A stretch of 13,166 nucleotides of DNA from the NCBI GenBank assembly GCA_003212115.1, contig QCQS01000026.1, positions 1 through 13,166 on the forward strand, read 5' to 3'. Position 1 is the first letter of the stretch, and every line of letters begins with the position of its first letter. This DNA is from Prochlorococcus sp. AG-455-E15 (GTDB lineage: Bacteria > Cyanobacteriota > Cyanobacteriia > PCC-6307 > Cyanobiaceae). Below are positions 7,057-13,166 of this stretch, in pieces. Below the pieces are notes generated by a model. That model had not been told where the DNA came from, made no database searches, and was given only the letters and a program-made list of their open reading frames with translations. Made by a program: the position numbers and the translations under genes.

Positions 7057-7712
7057 TGAAATTATTGAATGAGTATGAATATAAAATACCAAAAATTTGG
7101 TTTTATGAGATTAAAGGTGTGCAAGATGTCGCAACGTTAGAAGAAATTAAAACTGCAAAAAAGCTAACAAATTCAAGATCAAAGATTTTTTTAGAAACAA
7201 GAGCTTATTTGCGACAATCACTTTCAACACTTTTTGATTTAGATCCCCTAGAAATTCCAATTAATGCTTATCCTGGAGAGCCTCCAAGTTTACCCTCTGG
7301 CATGGGAAATATAAGTTTAAGTCATTGTAAAGATGCCATTACTATAGTCTGGCATGAAAGCAAAATTGGGATTGATATTGAGAGAACAGATAGAGATTTT
7401 AATCATAAAAAATTTGCAGAAAAATATTTTTTTCATACCAATAAATCAAACCATAATAATTATTTAACAAAAAATATGATATTAAATCAATGGTGTGCTG
7501 TTGAAGCGGCTATAAAATGGGATCATGGAAAATTAGCTAAAGACATTAACCATTGGCAATTTTTTGAAAATCCAAAAGAGTTAATTCATAAGAAGAAAAA
7601 CATACGTTTACATTATTCAAAGATTAACTTCCATAACTGGACTATCGCTTTAGCATACGAAGAAAACACTTCTTCTAATCCTGAGATTATTTGTTGTTCG
7701 AAAAATTTTTAG
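7056..7712 (+). CDS. Sfp-type 4'-phosphopantetheinyl transferase
   Basis: Transfers phosphopantetheine from CoA to a serine of carrier proteins, presumably activating fatty-acid ACP here. Length is 218 residues from TTG. Family signatures: NISLSHC (85-91), then IGIDIER (104-110) with Mg2+-binding D107 and E109, and WCAVEAAIKW (146-155) carrying E150 and K154, the WxxxEAxxK motif. The opening IPKIWFYEIK (11-20) matches the short N-terminal strand of Sfp-like enzymes, so the start must lie before about 7090. The frame has no ATG there: the in-frame choices are TTG at 7056 (first codon after the in-frame stop's downstream stretch) and TTG at 7065. GTG at 7119 would remove that strand. The gene lies head-to-head with bcp and tail-to-tail with rarA, with no spacer at the latter. 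It is about one third shadowed by no other gene. Exact start is uncertain. Confidence 0.87.
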   Translation: MKLLNEYEYKIPKIWFYEIKGVQDVATLEEIKTAKKLTNSRSKIFLETRAYLRQSLSTLFDLDPLEIPINAYPGEPPSLPSGMGNISLSHCKDAITIVWHESKIGIDIERTDRDFNHKKFAEKYFFHTNKSNHNNYLTKNMILNQWCAVEAAIKWDHGKLAKDINHWQFFENPKELIHKKKNIRLHYSKINFHNWTIALAYEENTSSNPEIICCSKNF

Positions 7713-8998
7713 TTTTCTTTTCTTCTCAGCAGTTCTTCATATTGAGTTTTTTCCCATCCATTATGATTTGGTTCCCATATTTTTAAACCTCTTAAAGATT
7801 TAGGAAGATATTCTTGTGCGACCCAATTACCTGGATAATTATGAGGATTAACATATCTATTAGAATTATTTTTTAAATGAAGTGGCACATCAAAAGCATT
7901 GATAGATTTGATTGTCTCAATTGCTTTAAATATACTTTTCGTACTATTACTTTTTGGAGATATAGCTAAATATAAAGAAGCCTGCGTTAAAAAATATAAT
8001 CCTTCTGGAAAACCAACTCTATCAAAAGCATCACAACAAGATTGTACAACTACTATTGCATTAGGATCGGCTAATCCAATATCTTCACTGGCAGATATAA
8101 GTAGTCTTCTAAAAATAAAATTAGGATCTTCACCAGCCTCCAGCATATTCGCAAGCCAAAATAAAGTTGCATCTGGATCAGAACCTCTTATGGACTTAAT
8201 AAAGGCACTTATTACATCGTAATGATTTTGACCATTTTTATCATAAACAATATTTTTCTTTTGAAGTGCATCCTCTGCTATTGAGAGATTAATTTTGATT
8301 TCTTTTGAATCATTTTCAGCAGTTGTTTCTATAGCCATCTCTAGCGCATTGATTAATGTTCTTGCATCTCCTCCAGAAAATTTAATGAAATGCCCTATAG
8401 CATCTTGAGTTAAATAAATCTTTTTTGAATCTTTGTGTTTTGAATAGTAAGTAATGACTTTTTGTATTATTTTCTGCAAATCATTTTCTCCCAAAGGAAG
8501 TAATGTAAAAATACGAGACCTGCTAACAAGCGCTTTATTAACAGCAAAGAAAGGGTTTTCAGTTGTAGCACCAATAAAAGTTATAGTTCCATTTTCTATT
8601 GAAGGTAATAAAGCATCTTGCTGAACTGCTGTAAATCTATGAACCTCATCGATAAATAAAATTGTTTTTCTTTTTGAATTTATTAATCTATCTTTTGCAT
8701 TAGCAATTTCATTTCTTAATTCTTTGACACTTGATAATACTGCATTTAACTTAATTAATTTTGACCGCGTATTAAAGGAAATAATTTCAATTAGGGTAGT
8801 TTTTCCAACACCAGGTGGGCCAGAAAAAATAAAATTACTAATCTTATCTTTTAAAATTGCACTTCTTAAAAGCGAATTCTCATTCAGGATTGGTTGTTGG
8901 CCAAAAAAATCTTCCAAAGTCTTTGGTCTTAATTTATCTGCCAAAGGTGCATTATTTTCTATTTGAGAATAATTAGTAAATAAATTTTCTGAATGCAT
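7709..8998 (-). CDS. rarA: RarA/MgsA-type AAA+ ATPase (replication-associated recombination protein A)
   Basis: Clamp-loader-like AAA+ ATPase acting at stalled replication forks and single-stranded DNA gaps; 429 residues, close to the 440-450 usual for stand-alone RarA. Motifs in order: PLADKLRPKTLEDFFGQ (18-34), Walker A GPPGVGKTT (60-68), Walker B ILFIDEVHRF (113-122), sensor 1 GATTEN (143-148), arginine finger region SRSR (159-162), sensor 2 GGDARTLINALE (209-220). The C-terminal tetramerisation part includes RGSDPDATLFWLANMLEAGE (271-290), SASEDIGLADP (302-312) and NYPGNWVAQEYLP (387-399). All ATPase residues are intact. It starts at ATG 8998, 33 bases downstream of pgm on the same strand. 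Its TAA stop overlaps the TAG of the convergent PPTase within TTAG (7709-7712). Confidence 0.96.
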   Translation of the reverse strand: MHSENLFTNYSQIENNAPLADKLRPKTLEDFFGQQPILNENSLLRSAILKDKISNFIFSGPPGVGKTTLIEIISFNTRSKLIKLNAVLSSVKELRNEIANAKDRLINSKRKTILFIDEVHRFTAVQQDALLPSIENGTITFIGATTENPFFAVNKALVSRSRIFTLLPLGENDLQKIIQKVITYYSKHKDSKKIYLTQDAIGHFIKFSGGDARTLINALEMAIETTAENDSKEIKINLSIAEDALQKKNIVYDKNGQNHYDVISAFIKSIRGSDPDATLFWLANMLEAGEDPNFIFRRLLISASEDIGLADPNAIVVVQSCCDAFDRVGFPEGLYFLTQASLYLAISPKSNSTKSIFKAIETIKSINAFDVPLHLKNNSNRYVNPHNYPGNWVAQEYLPKSLRGLKIWEPNHNGWEKTQYEELLRRKEN

Positions 8999-9031
8999 AT
9001 AAATAAAATCAAAAAATCATTACTTGCAATT

Positions 9032-10669
9032 CTATGTAATTACTGTAGGAGTTTCCATTTGAGTAAGTTTTGAAATATTCAATAAAGCATCTAAATCATT
9101 TATTAGAGGTTTCAAAGCGATCTGTGGATTTAAAGAAAGATTCTGTTGAGGATCGAAAAATTTCTCAAAGTAAAGTCTTAATGTTGCACCCTTAGTTCCA
9201 GTTCCAGAAAGGCGCACAATTATTCGAGAATTATCATCAAGGACTAATCTTAAACCTTGATTTTCACTTATGGAATTATCAACGGGATCTAAATATGAAA
9301 AGTTATCGGCAACTTTAACTAAATGGCCAGCAAAACAATTTCCCTTTAAATTTTCGAGCATAGAAGTTAGATTACCAAAGATTTGATTAGCAATATTTGA
9401 GGGAATTGCCTCATAATCATGTCTTGAATAATAATTCCTACCAAATTGTTTCCAATGATTCTGCATCAAATCACTTACCGAACATTTTTTCTCAGCTAAA
9501 ACTTGTAACCAATACAAAACTGCCCATAGTCCATCTTTCTCTCTCACATGATTACTACCTGTCCCGAAACTTTCTTCTCCACATAAAGTAATTAAATTAG
9601 AATCTAAAAGATTTCCAAAAAACTTCCAACCAGTAGGTGTCTCGAAACAAGGTATATTTAATGCTCGCGCAACATTATCAACAGCTGAGCTAGTTGGCAT
9701 GGATCGTGCCACACCTGTAATACCATCTTTATAACCAGGGACACATTTCGTGTTAGCAGTGATAACTGCGAGGCTATCACTAGGATTTACAAAACATCCA
9801 CTTCCTAAAATCATATTCCTATCTCCATCTCCATCGCATGCAGCACCAAAACTATAAGATTTTTTATTTAATAACAAATCAGCCAAGTGGGATGCATAAG
9901 TAAGATTAGGATCAGGATGTAAACCTCCAAAATCTTTTAAAGGGTTACCATTCATGACACAATCATGTGCAAGTCCCATTTTTTCAACAAAAATATTTTT
10001 TGCATATGGGCCTGTAACCGCATTCATAGCATCAAAAATTAATGAGAAGTCTTTTTTTAAAAAATCACTAATTTGATCAAAATCAAAAATTTTCTCCATC
10101 AAATTAGAATAATCTTTTAATCCATCAATAATTTCTAAGGTAGTTTCACCATAAGAATAAGTTCCATATTCATTAAAATCAGGCAATTGAATTTTACAAA
10201 TTTTATAACTAGTTAGTAATTGTGAAGCCTTGAAAATCTTATTAGTAATTATCTCAGGAGCTGGGCCACCATTAGAAATATTCAATTTCACGCCAAAGTC
10301 ACCATCAATCCCCCCAGGATTATGGCTTGCAGAAAGAATAATTCCACCAATAGCGTTTTCTTTCCTAATTAAATGTGATGTCGCAGGAGTAGATAATAAA
10401 CCGTATTTTGGAACAATAACCCTTTGAACTTTATGAGCAATGCATATTTGAACAATTTTTTCTATTGCTTCAATATTGCCATATCTTCCATCTCCACCAA
10501 CTACTAATGTTGAACCTTTTAAAGGTTCTAATGATTGTAAGATTGCTTCAATAAAGATTTCTAAATAATGTTCTTCCTGGAACTTTAAAGTACTTTTTCT
10601 TAAACCAGAAGTACCTGGTTTTTGATCTAGAAAAGGAGAATTGATATTAATTACATTAACTTGAGTCAT
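9032..10669 (-). CDS. pgm: Phosphoglucomutase (alpha-D-glucose 1,6-phosphomutase, PGM1-like)
   Basis: Interconverts glucose-1-phosphate and glucose-6-phosphate, linking glycogen and sucrose turnover to glycolysis and the pentose phosphate routes. The 545-residue length fits the long PGM1-like branch of the phosphohexomutase family. The four active-site loops are seen: catalytic phosphoserine loop LSASHNPGG (112-120, Ser115), Mg2+ loop DGDGDR (279-284), sugar-binding loop CGEESFG (363-369), and phosphate-binding loop RLSGTGTKGATLR (486-498). The N-terminal KPGTSGLRK (17-25) is also typical. Start is ATG at 10669. A 56-residue membrane-protein gene ends 32 bases upstream and rarA begins 33 bases downstream, all on the minus strand, so a shared transcript is plausible. 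No sequence anomalies. Confidence 0.97.
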   Translation of the reverse strand: MTQVNVININSPFLDQKPGTSGLRKSTLKFQEEHYLEIFIEAILQSLEPLKGSTLVVGGDGRYGNIEAIEKIVQICIAHKVQRVIVPKYGLLSTPATSHLIRKENAIGGIILSASHNPGGIDGDFGVKLNISNGGPAPEIITNKIFKASQLLTSYKICKIQLPDFNEYGTYSYGETTLEIIDGLKDYSNLMEKIFDFDQISDFLKKDFSLIFDAMNAVTGPYAKNIFVEKMGLAHDCVMNGNPLKDFGGLHPDPNLTYASHLADLLLNKKSYSFGAACDGDGDRNMILGSGCFVNPSDSLAVITANTKCVPGYKDGITGVARSMPTSSAVDNVARALNIPCFETPTGWKFFGNLLDSNLITLCGEESFGTGSNHVREKDGLWAVLYWLQVLAEKKCSVSDLMQNHWKQFGRNYYSRHDYEAIPSNIANQIFGNLTSMLENLKGNCFAGHLVKVADNFSYLDPVDNSISENQGLRLVLDDNSRIIVRLSGTGTKGATLRLYFEKFFDPQQNLSLNPQIALKPLINDLDALLNISKLTQMETPTVIT

Positions 10670-10701
10670 ATTTTTAAAAAACTTCCAAAAATCTAACTAA
10701 A

Positions 10702-10872
10702 TTAATGAGGCATTTCGGATGTTCTTAACATAGCGATAAACCATAGTGAAGAAATTAATAATGCACTAAGAATTCCATAGTTAACACCAAATTTTGAAAT
10801 TGTAATTGGAACTATTAGTGGAAAGGTTAATGCACCGAACAATGGAGTAAAAGCCACAATTTTTTTCAGCAT
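10702..10872 (-). CDS. Small hydrophobic protein, two predicted membrane helices, 56 residues
   Basis: A short open frame between pgm and the DUF4912 gene, beginning MLKKIVAFTPLFG from ATG at 10872 and ending LRTSEMPH before TAA at 10702. Two hydrophobic stretches, about residues 5-24 and 30-49, separated by SKFGVN, suggest a helical hairpin in the thylakoid or plasma membrane; the Lys pair at 3-4 and Arg50 suggest both ends face the cytoplasm. It starts 12 bases after the DUF4912 stop and ends 32 bases before pgm, on the same strand. The frame fills a 215-base gap with sensible membrane-protein composition, which supports a real gene. I do not recognise a family and assign no function. Chance survival of a 57-codon frame in A+T-rich DNA is possible but unlikely given its position and composition. 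Confidence 0.7.
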   Translation of the reverse strand: MLKKIVAFTPLFGALTFPLIVPITISKFGVNYGILSALLISSLWFIAMLRTSEMPH

Positions 10873-10884
10873 TAATTTAATTGA

Positions 10885-11970
10885 TTAAAACCATTCAGTC
10901 TCAGCATTATCTTTTTCATTAGTATCGTCAAGTGGTGTAGTTCTATCAAATTTCATTGTTATGCTTTTTTCTTGCTCACCAGATACATCAACAGCTTTAA
11001 TATCATATTTTTGAGTCCCATCTCTAAATGGAACTTGAATCCTAAAAGTACCATCTGCAGCAAGAGGTACATCTTCTCCACCTATTGTCAGTTTTGCAGA
11101 AGGCTCTGTAGCTCCATAAACAATTAGTTCAGCATCAGCTACTAGCCAAAAAGATCTATTTTTAACAATTCCGCTTCCAGAATCATTTAAACCTGATGAC
11201 CATTTACCAGCACCAGAGTCTGTGAGATTATCATTAAGGTTTGTTGAATTTAGATTTTCCATGAATTCTTCAGAACCAACTTTTCTTCTGAGAGGAATAT
11301 TAGTTGCTGCTTGGTATAACCTTTCATGCATACCACTTTGTTCTGAAAAATCAGGATTTGAAATATCTGGAATTGACTCTGAAGTAGAGTCCAAATTAAA
11401 AGGTACAAATTTATCGAGGATTTGCTCAGAAGGATGAGAACCAGGAACGTGGCTTATAGAAGAAAATGCCAATGACATCCAATTAAAACCATATTTGTAA
11501 CCTAATTCAACTTTATAGTCTCTATCGGCAAGAGGGATTGGCAAGTACCACTCGGTACTGTAACTATCAACAGCTATCTCCCTTAATGTTCCTTGATTCA
11601 AATTGCTACCTTCAGAACCAGATGCATCAAATAATCGTAAACATAATTTATTAGCCCCCAGAGATTGTGCTTTTTCTCGATCTGCATCAGAAATTTGCCA
11701 AAAAACGTAAGCCCAATCTGGGTCTCGGGGTAGGAAAACTACATTTGTTTTAACATCTTTATTAGTGTTGAAAGTATTTGAATCAAAAGTTTCTTCAGAT
11801 TTTGGTTGGGTTGAGCTTATATGTGTTTTTTTAACAGTTTTTTCTTGATATTTGAGTATTAAGTCAACCAAAACAGCCTTTGTTTTACGGCTATATAGCG
11901 GAACTGATAATTTACTTGCTTCTTGACGTAATTGTCTGAGGGTAAGTGAGAGTAATTGATCTTTATTCAT
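10885..11970 (-). CDS. DUF4912-domain protein with N-terminal SAP/Rho_N-like motif
   Basis: Protein of unknown function, 361 residues from ATG at 11970. Residues about 3-42 (LRQLRQEASKLSVPLYSRKT and following KAVLVDLILKYQ) form a helix-extended-helix resembling SAP/Rho-N nucleic-acid-binding modules. After a Ser/Thr-rich linker (about 45-72), a DUF4912-like region spans about 75-190 (FLPRDPDWAYVFWQISDADR, CLRLFDASG, YKVELGYKY). A polar linker rich in Asn, Ser and Asp follows (about 190-270). A C-terminal beta-rich module at about 271-345 (RSFWLVADAELIVYGATEPS, LTIGGEDVPLAADGTF) recalls an Ig-like fold. The frame stays open upstream to a TTG at 12081 (398 residues), but the SAP-like part usually sits at the very N-terminus, so ATG 11970 is preferred. 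No signal peptide. It heads the run DUF4912-small protein-pgm-rarA. Confidence 0.82.
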   Translation of the reverse strand: MNKDQLLSLTLRQLRQEASKLSVPLYSRKTKAVLVDLILKYQEKTVKKTHISSTQPKSEETFDSNTFNTNKDVKTNVVFLPRDPDWAYVFWQISDADREKAQSLGANKLCLRLFDASGSEGSNLNQGTLREIAVDSYSTEWYLPIPLADRDYKVELGYKYGFNWMSLAFSSISHVPGSHPSEQILDKFVPFNLDSTSESIPDISNPDFSEQSGMHERLYQAATNIPLRRKVGSEEFMENLNSTNLNDNLTDSGAGKWSSGLNDSGSGIVKNRSFWLVADAELIVYGATEPSAKLTIGGEDVPLAADGTFRIQVPFRDGTQKYDIKAVDVSGEQEKSITMKFDRTTPLDDTNEKDNAETEWF

Positions 11971-12252
11971 GATCCCATCAGCCACTTTAAAATCTCCGTT
12001 TTTGTTTGGGATCAGTATGTTCTTTTTTTTTGGGAATTGTGTGTCTTTTTGACCGGTCGTCAGGATCCTCTGACTACTCAAAAATTCTCGAAATTCATAT
12101 TTCTCGTCAAAACAATTGGTATTAAAGGAAAAAGTAGATTTTTAGATTTTGTTCTAATGTAAATTGATTTTCTTTTTTTTTAATTTTTATTACCTGAATT
12201 TGTTAACGACTCAACAAAAATATATTTTTTCTTCGGGATCAACTTGAAGGTG
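11971..12252. other. Intergenic/leader region between the DUF4912 gene and the 117-residue unknown gene
   Basis: About 280 bases without a confident gene. The half near the DUF4912 gene holds the dyads described separately and a run of nine A residues on the minus strand (in 12022-12031). The other half (about 12120-12230) is extremely A+T-rich, with T-runs at 12172-12180 and a symmetric AAAAATATATTTTT near 12216-12229. It must contain the promoter of the DUF4912 gene and the 3' end of the upstream transcript. I could not pick a single convincing -35/-10 pair, and I see no strong terminator hairpin or tRNA. Confidence 0.6.
12051..12103 (-). promoter_or_regulatory. Dyad-rich leader/operator candidate upstream of the DUF4912 gene
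   Basis: Three short symmetric elements lie 81-133 bases upstream of the DUF4912 ATG. They are a perfect 8-base palindrome GACCGGTC (12051-12058); a dyad GTCAG/CTGAC (12059-12063 and 12070-12074) around GATCCT, which contains the perfect palindrome AGGATCCT (12062-12069); and GAAAT-TCAT-ATTTC (12090-12103). The first two are conspicuously G+C-rich for this genome. They are not followed by a T-run on either strand, so they do not look like a rho-independent terminator. They could be repressor operators or an RNA leader structure, or N-terminal coding sequence if the TTG at 12081 is the start. Confidence 0.35.
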
Positions 12253-12606
12253 CTATCGCTGTTCAACTAGAAGTACTAGATCATCTATCTCTAAATCCTC
12301 AATATTTTTACCTATCGTTTTTGAAAAAGTACTTAATTTTTTTGAGGTAGATTCCAATTGCTCATAAAAAAGATCACTAAATTTTTTATCATCAAATTTT
12401 TTAGATTGACTATCACACCATTCTTTTAGAGAATTTTTATTTTGATACTCAAGACTATTATCTGTATTGATAATTTTTAAAATCTGGAGACAATGAGCAA
12501 GTATTCTTACATGATGTTTCTGCATTATTGGCAGATCAAGATCATCAATTTCTTGAATAGTTTGCATGTTGAATGGGTTAGACAAGGGATCAGGATGTTT
12601 AGACAT
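12253..12606 (-). CDS. Conserved-looking hypothetical protein, 117 residues, divergent from sufB
   Basis: Soluble, highly charged protein that I do not recognise. It starts MSKHPDPLSNPF at ATG 12606 and ends LVLLVEQR before TAG. The sequence looks mostly helical: residues about 25-48 (LPIMQKHHVRILAHCLQILK) and 73-105 (KKFSDLFYEQLESTSKKLST) have heptad-like hydrophobic spacing, and the tail IEDLEIDDLVLLVEQ is acidic. Only two cysteines (C39 and C64) are present, not arranged as a metal site. No helix-turn-helix, membrane segment or signal peptide is seen. It is transcribed away from sufB with 97 bases between the two starts. In Synechocystis the divergent neighbour of sufB is the repressor gene sufR; this protein is too short and lacks SufR-like features. 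Composition and position support a real gene; its function is unknown. Confidence 0.72.
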   Translation of the reverse strand: MSKHPDPLSNPFNMQTIQEIDDLDLPIMQKHHVRILAHCLQILKIINTDNSLEYQNKNSLKEWCDSQSKKFDDKKFSDLFYEQLESTSKKLSTFSKTIGKNIEDLEIDDLVLLVEQR

Positions 12607-12703
12607 TAATTTTTAGTTTTAATAAAGGAAAAAAACTCAATATTGGGGGTATCTTTCGTTAAAGTATATAAAGCTAATTGTAATAGGTTATTTTTTAGAT
12701 AAC
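12607..12703. promoter_or_regulatory. Divergent promoter region of sufB and the 117-residue gene
   Basis: The 97 bases between two divergent start codons must hold both promoters. For sufB (plus strand), candidate -10 hexamers are TATAAA (12667-12672) and TAATAG (12681-12686), the latter with a weak GTTAAA (12658-12663) 17 bases upstream. For the minus strand, TATTAA (12619-12624) is a candidate -10. A perfect 8-base palindrome CAATATTG (12638-12645) sits near the middle and could be an operator. The published Synechocystis SufR site form CAAC-N6-GTTG is not present. No experimental start is known here; the assignments are weak. Confidence 0.4.
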
Positions 12704-13166
12704 ATGGTCAACGAGAATTTAGTAAAAGATGTAGTAAAGGAGCCTTACAAATATGGTTTCGTTACTGATATTGAAACTGAAAAAATAGCGAAGGGATTAA
12801 ATGAAGATATCATTAGATTAATTTCAAAGAAAAAAGAAGAGCCAGAATACCTCCTTGATTTTAGATTAAAAGCTTTCAAAAAATGGCAAAAGATGGAAGA
12901 ACCTGATTGGGCAGGGTTGGGACTCAAAAATATCGATTATCAAGATATTATTTATTATTCTGCTCCGAAACAAAAAGAGAAAATTTCTAGTTTAGAAGAA
13001 GTTGATCCCAAACTTCTTGAGACTTTCGACAAATTGGGAATACCTCTTACTGAGCAGAAAAAACTCACAAATGTAGCAGTAGATGCCGTATTTGACAGTG
13101 TCTCTATAGCTACAACATTTAGAGAAGAACTTGCTGAATATGGTGTTATATTTTGCTCAATTAGTG
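12704..13166 (+). CDS. sufB: Fe-S cluster assembly scaffold protein SufB (5' part, truncated by window edge)
   Basis: SufB forms the SufBCD scaffold on which Fe-S clusters are built, the main assembly route in cyanobacteria, supplying photosystem I and ferredoxins. The first 154 residues are visible from ATG at 12704. Typical N-terminal SufB features are KEPYKYGFVTDIETEKIAKG (12-31), the RLKAFKKWQKMEEPDWAGL stretch (54-72), DIIYYSAPKQ (82-91), and later AVDAVFDSVSIATTFREELA with YGVIFCSIS at the edge. Full-length proteins are about 470-480 residues, so roughly two thirds lie outside, including the conserved core. No Shine-Dalgarno is visible. The divergent neighbour is a 117-residue unknown, not a recognisable sufR. 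sufC, sufD and sufS would be expected downstream but are outside the window. Confidence 0.96.
   Translation, partial: MVNENLVKDVVKEPYKYGFVTDIETEKIAKGLNEDIIRLISKKKEEPEYLLDFRLKAFKKWQKMEEPDWAGLGLKNIDYQDIIYYSAPKQKEKISSLEEVDPKLLETFDKLGIPLTEQKKLTNVAVDAVFDSVSIATTFREELAEYGVIFCSIS

Noticed and set aside
7057..7092. Twelve-residue N-terminal extension of Bcp from ATG 7092
   Set aside because: The added residues (MVFYIHTHSIIS) do not resemble a peroxiredoxin N-terminus, and MALKVGDKAPEF at 7056 is the normal family start. The extension would also overlap the divergent PPTase more deeply.
7899..8222. Plus-strand frame of 107 codons inside rarA
   Set aside because: It is antisense to conserved RarA sequence and shows no known protein features; long antisense frames are expected opposite A+T-rich genes.
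11971..12081. Thirty-seven-residue extension of the DUF4912 protein from TTG 12081
   Set aside because: The first codon is TTG, the sequence is Lys/Asn-rich without recognisable fold, and a SAP-like motif starts right after ATG 11970. Kept as an alternative, not as the call.
12195..12230. Possible terminator: TTTGTT/AACAAA dyad followed by AAAAATATATTTTT
   Set aside because: The stem is short and A+T-only at its ends, the T-run follows on the plus strand where no gene ends, and on the minus strand no T-run follows the stem. Not a convincing rho-independent terminator.
12745..12927. Minus-strand frame of 60 codons inside sufB
   Set aside because: It lies wholly within the clear SufB reading frame and has no family features; it is an antisense shadow.
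1..13166. Mobile elements, CRISPR arrays, tRNA/rRNA genes, toxin-antitoxin or defence modules
   Set aside because: No terminal inverted repeats, transposase or integrase motifs, regularly spaced repeats, cloverleaf-like segments or defence-gene signatures were seen. Every complete protein-coding gene reads as an intact, ordinary chromosomal gene.

Overview
The window is very A+T-rich (by eye well over 60%), gene-dense, has almost no recognisable Shine-Dalgarno sites, and carries a core cyanobacterial gene set. That set is KtrA/KtrB, a DASS-type anion transporter with RCK_C domains, an NdbB-like type 2 NAD(P)H dehydrogenase, thioredoxin-type PAPS reductase CysH, a CoaX with the motif GNSRLHW, peroxiredoxin Q, a single Sfp-type phosphopantetheinyl transferase, RarA, a 545-residue phosphoglucomutase, a DUF4912 protein and SufB. 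The combination fits a small-genome marine picocyanobacterium, most likely a high-light Prochlorococcus. This rests on composition and protein recognition; no search was run and no strain is claimed.

Layout. (1) 1-5090, minus strand: a probable four-gene transport/respiration cluster read ndbB -> DASS transporter -> ktrB -> ktrA. Gaps are 49, 4 and 18 bases, and ktrA runs off the left edge. (2) 5165-6592, plus strand: cysH then coaX, 15 bases apart and divergent from ndbB. (3) 5903-8998: a tightly packed block of alternating strands, coaX> <bcp PPTase> <rarA. Both convergent junctions share the same 4-base overlap (TTAG, holding both stop codons). At the divergent junction the two starts share one base if a TTG start is used. 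(4) 7709-11970, minus strand: DUF4912 protein -> 56-residue membrane protein -> pgm -> rarA, with gaps of 12, 32 and 33 bases. (5) About 280 bases of leader and intergenic DNA with small dyads. (6) 12253-12606 minus: a 117-residue unknown, divergent from sufB (12704 onward, cut by the right edge).

Function. The left cluster links Na+-dependent K+ uptake (KtrAB), an anion (possibly sulfate) permease and a membrane quinone reductase, next to the sulfate-assimilation enzyme CysH. The DASS protein and KtrA both belong to the RCK_C-bearing class of transport proteins, so a shared ligand control is conceivable. The middle block holds cofactor and maintenance genes: CoA synthesis (CoaX), use of CoA to activate carrier proteins (PPTase), peroxide defence (Bcp) and replication-fork maintenance (RarA). 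Pgm joins glycogen/sucrose metabolism to glycolysis. SufB begins the Fe-S assembly operon.

I see no mobile element, CRISPR array, tRNA, rRNA, prophage or defence system. All complete genes appear intact. The window looks like ordinary core genome, and nothing in it amounts to a convincing new system. The more interesting points are the transporter/KtrAB/CysH neighbourhood, the junction geometry of the compact block, the DUF4912 leader, and the unknown small genes.
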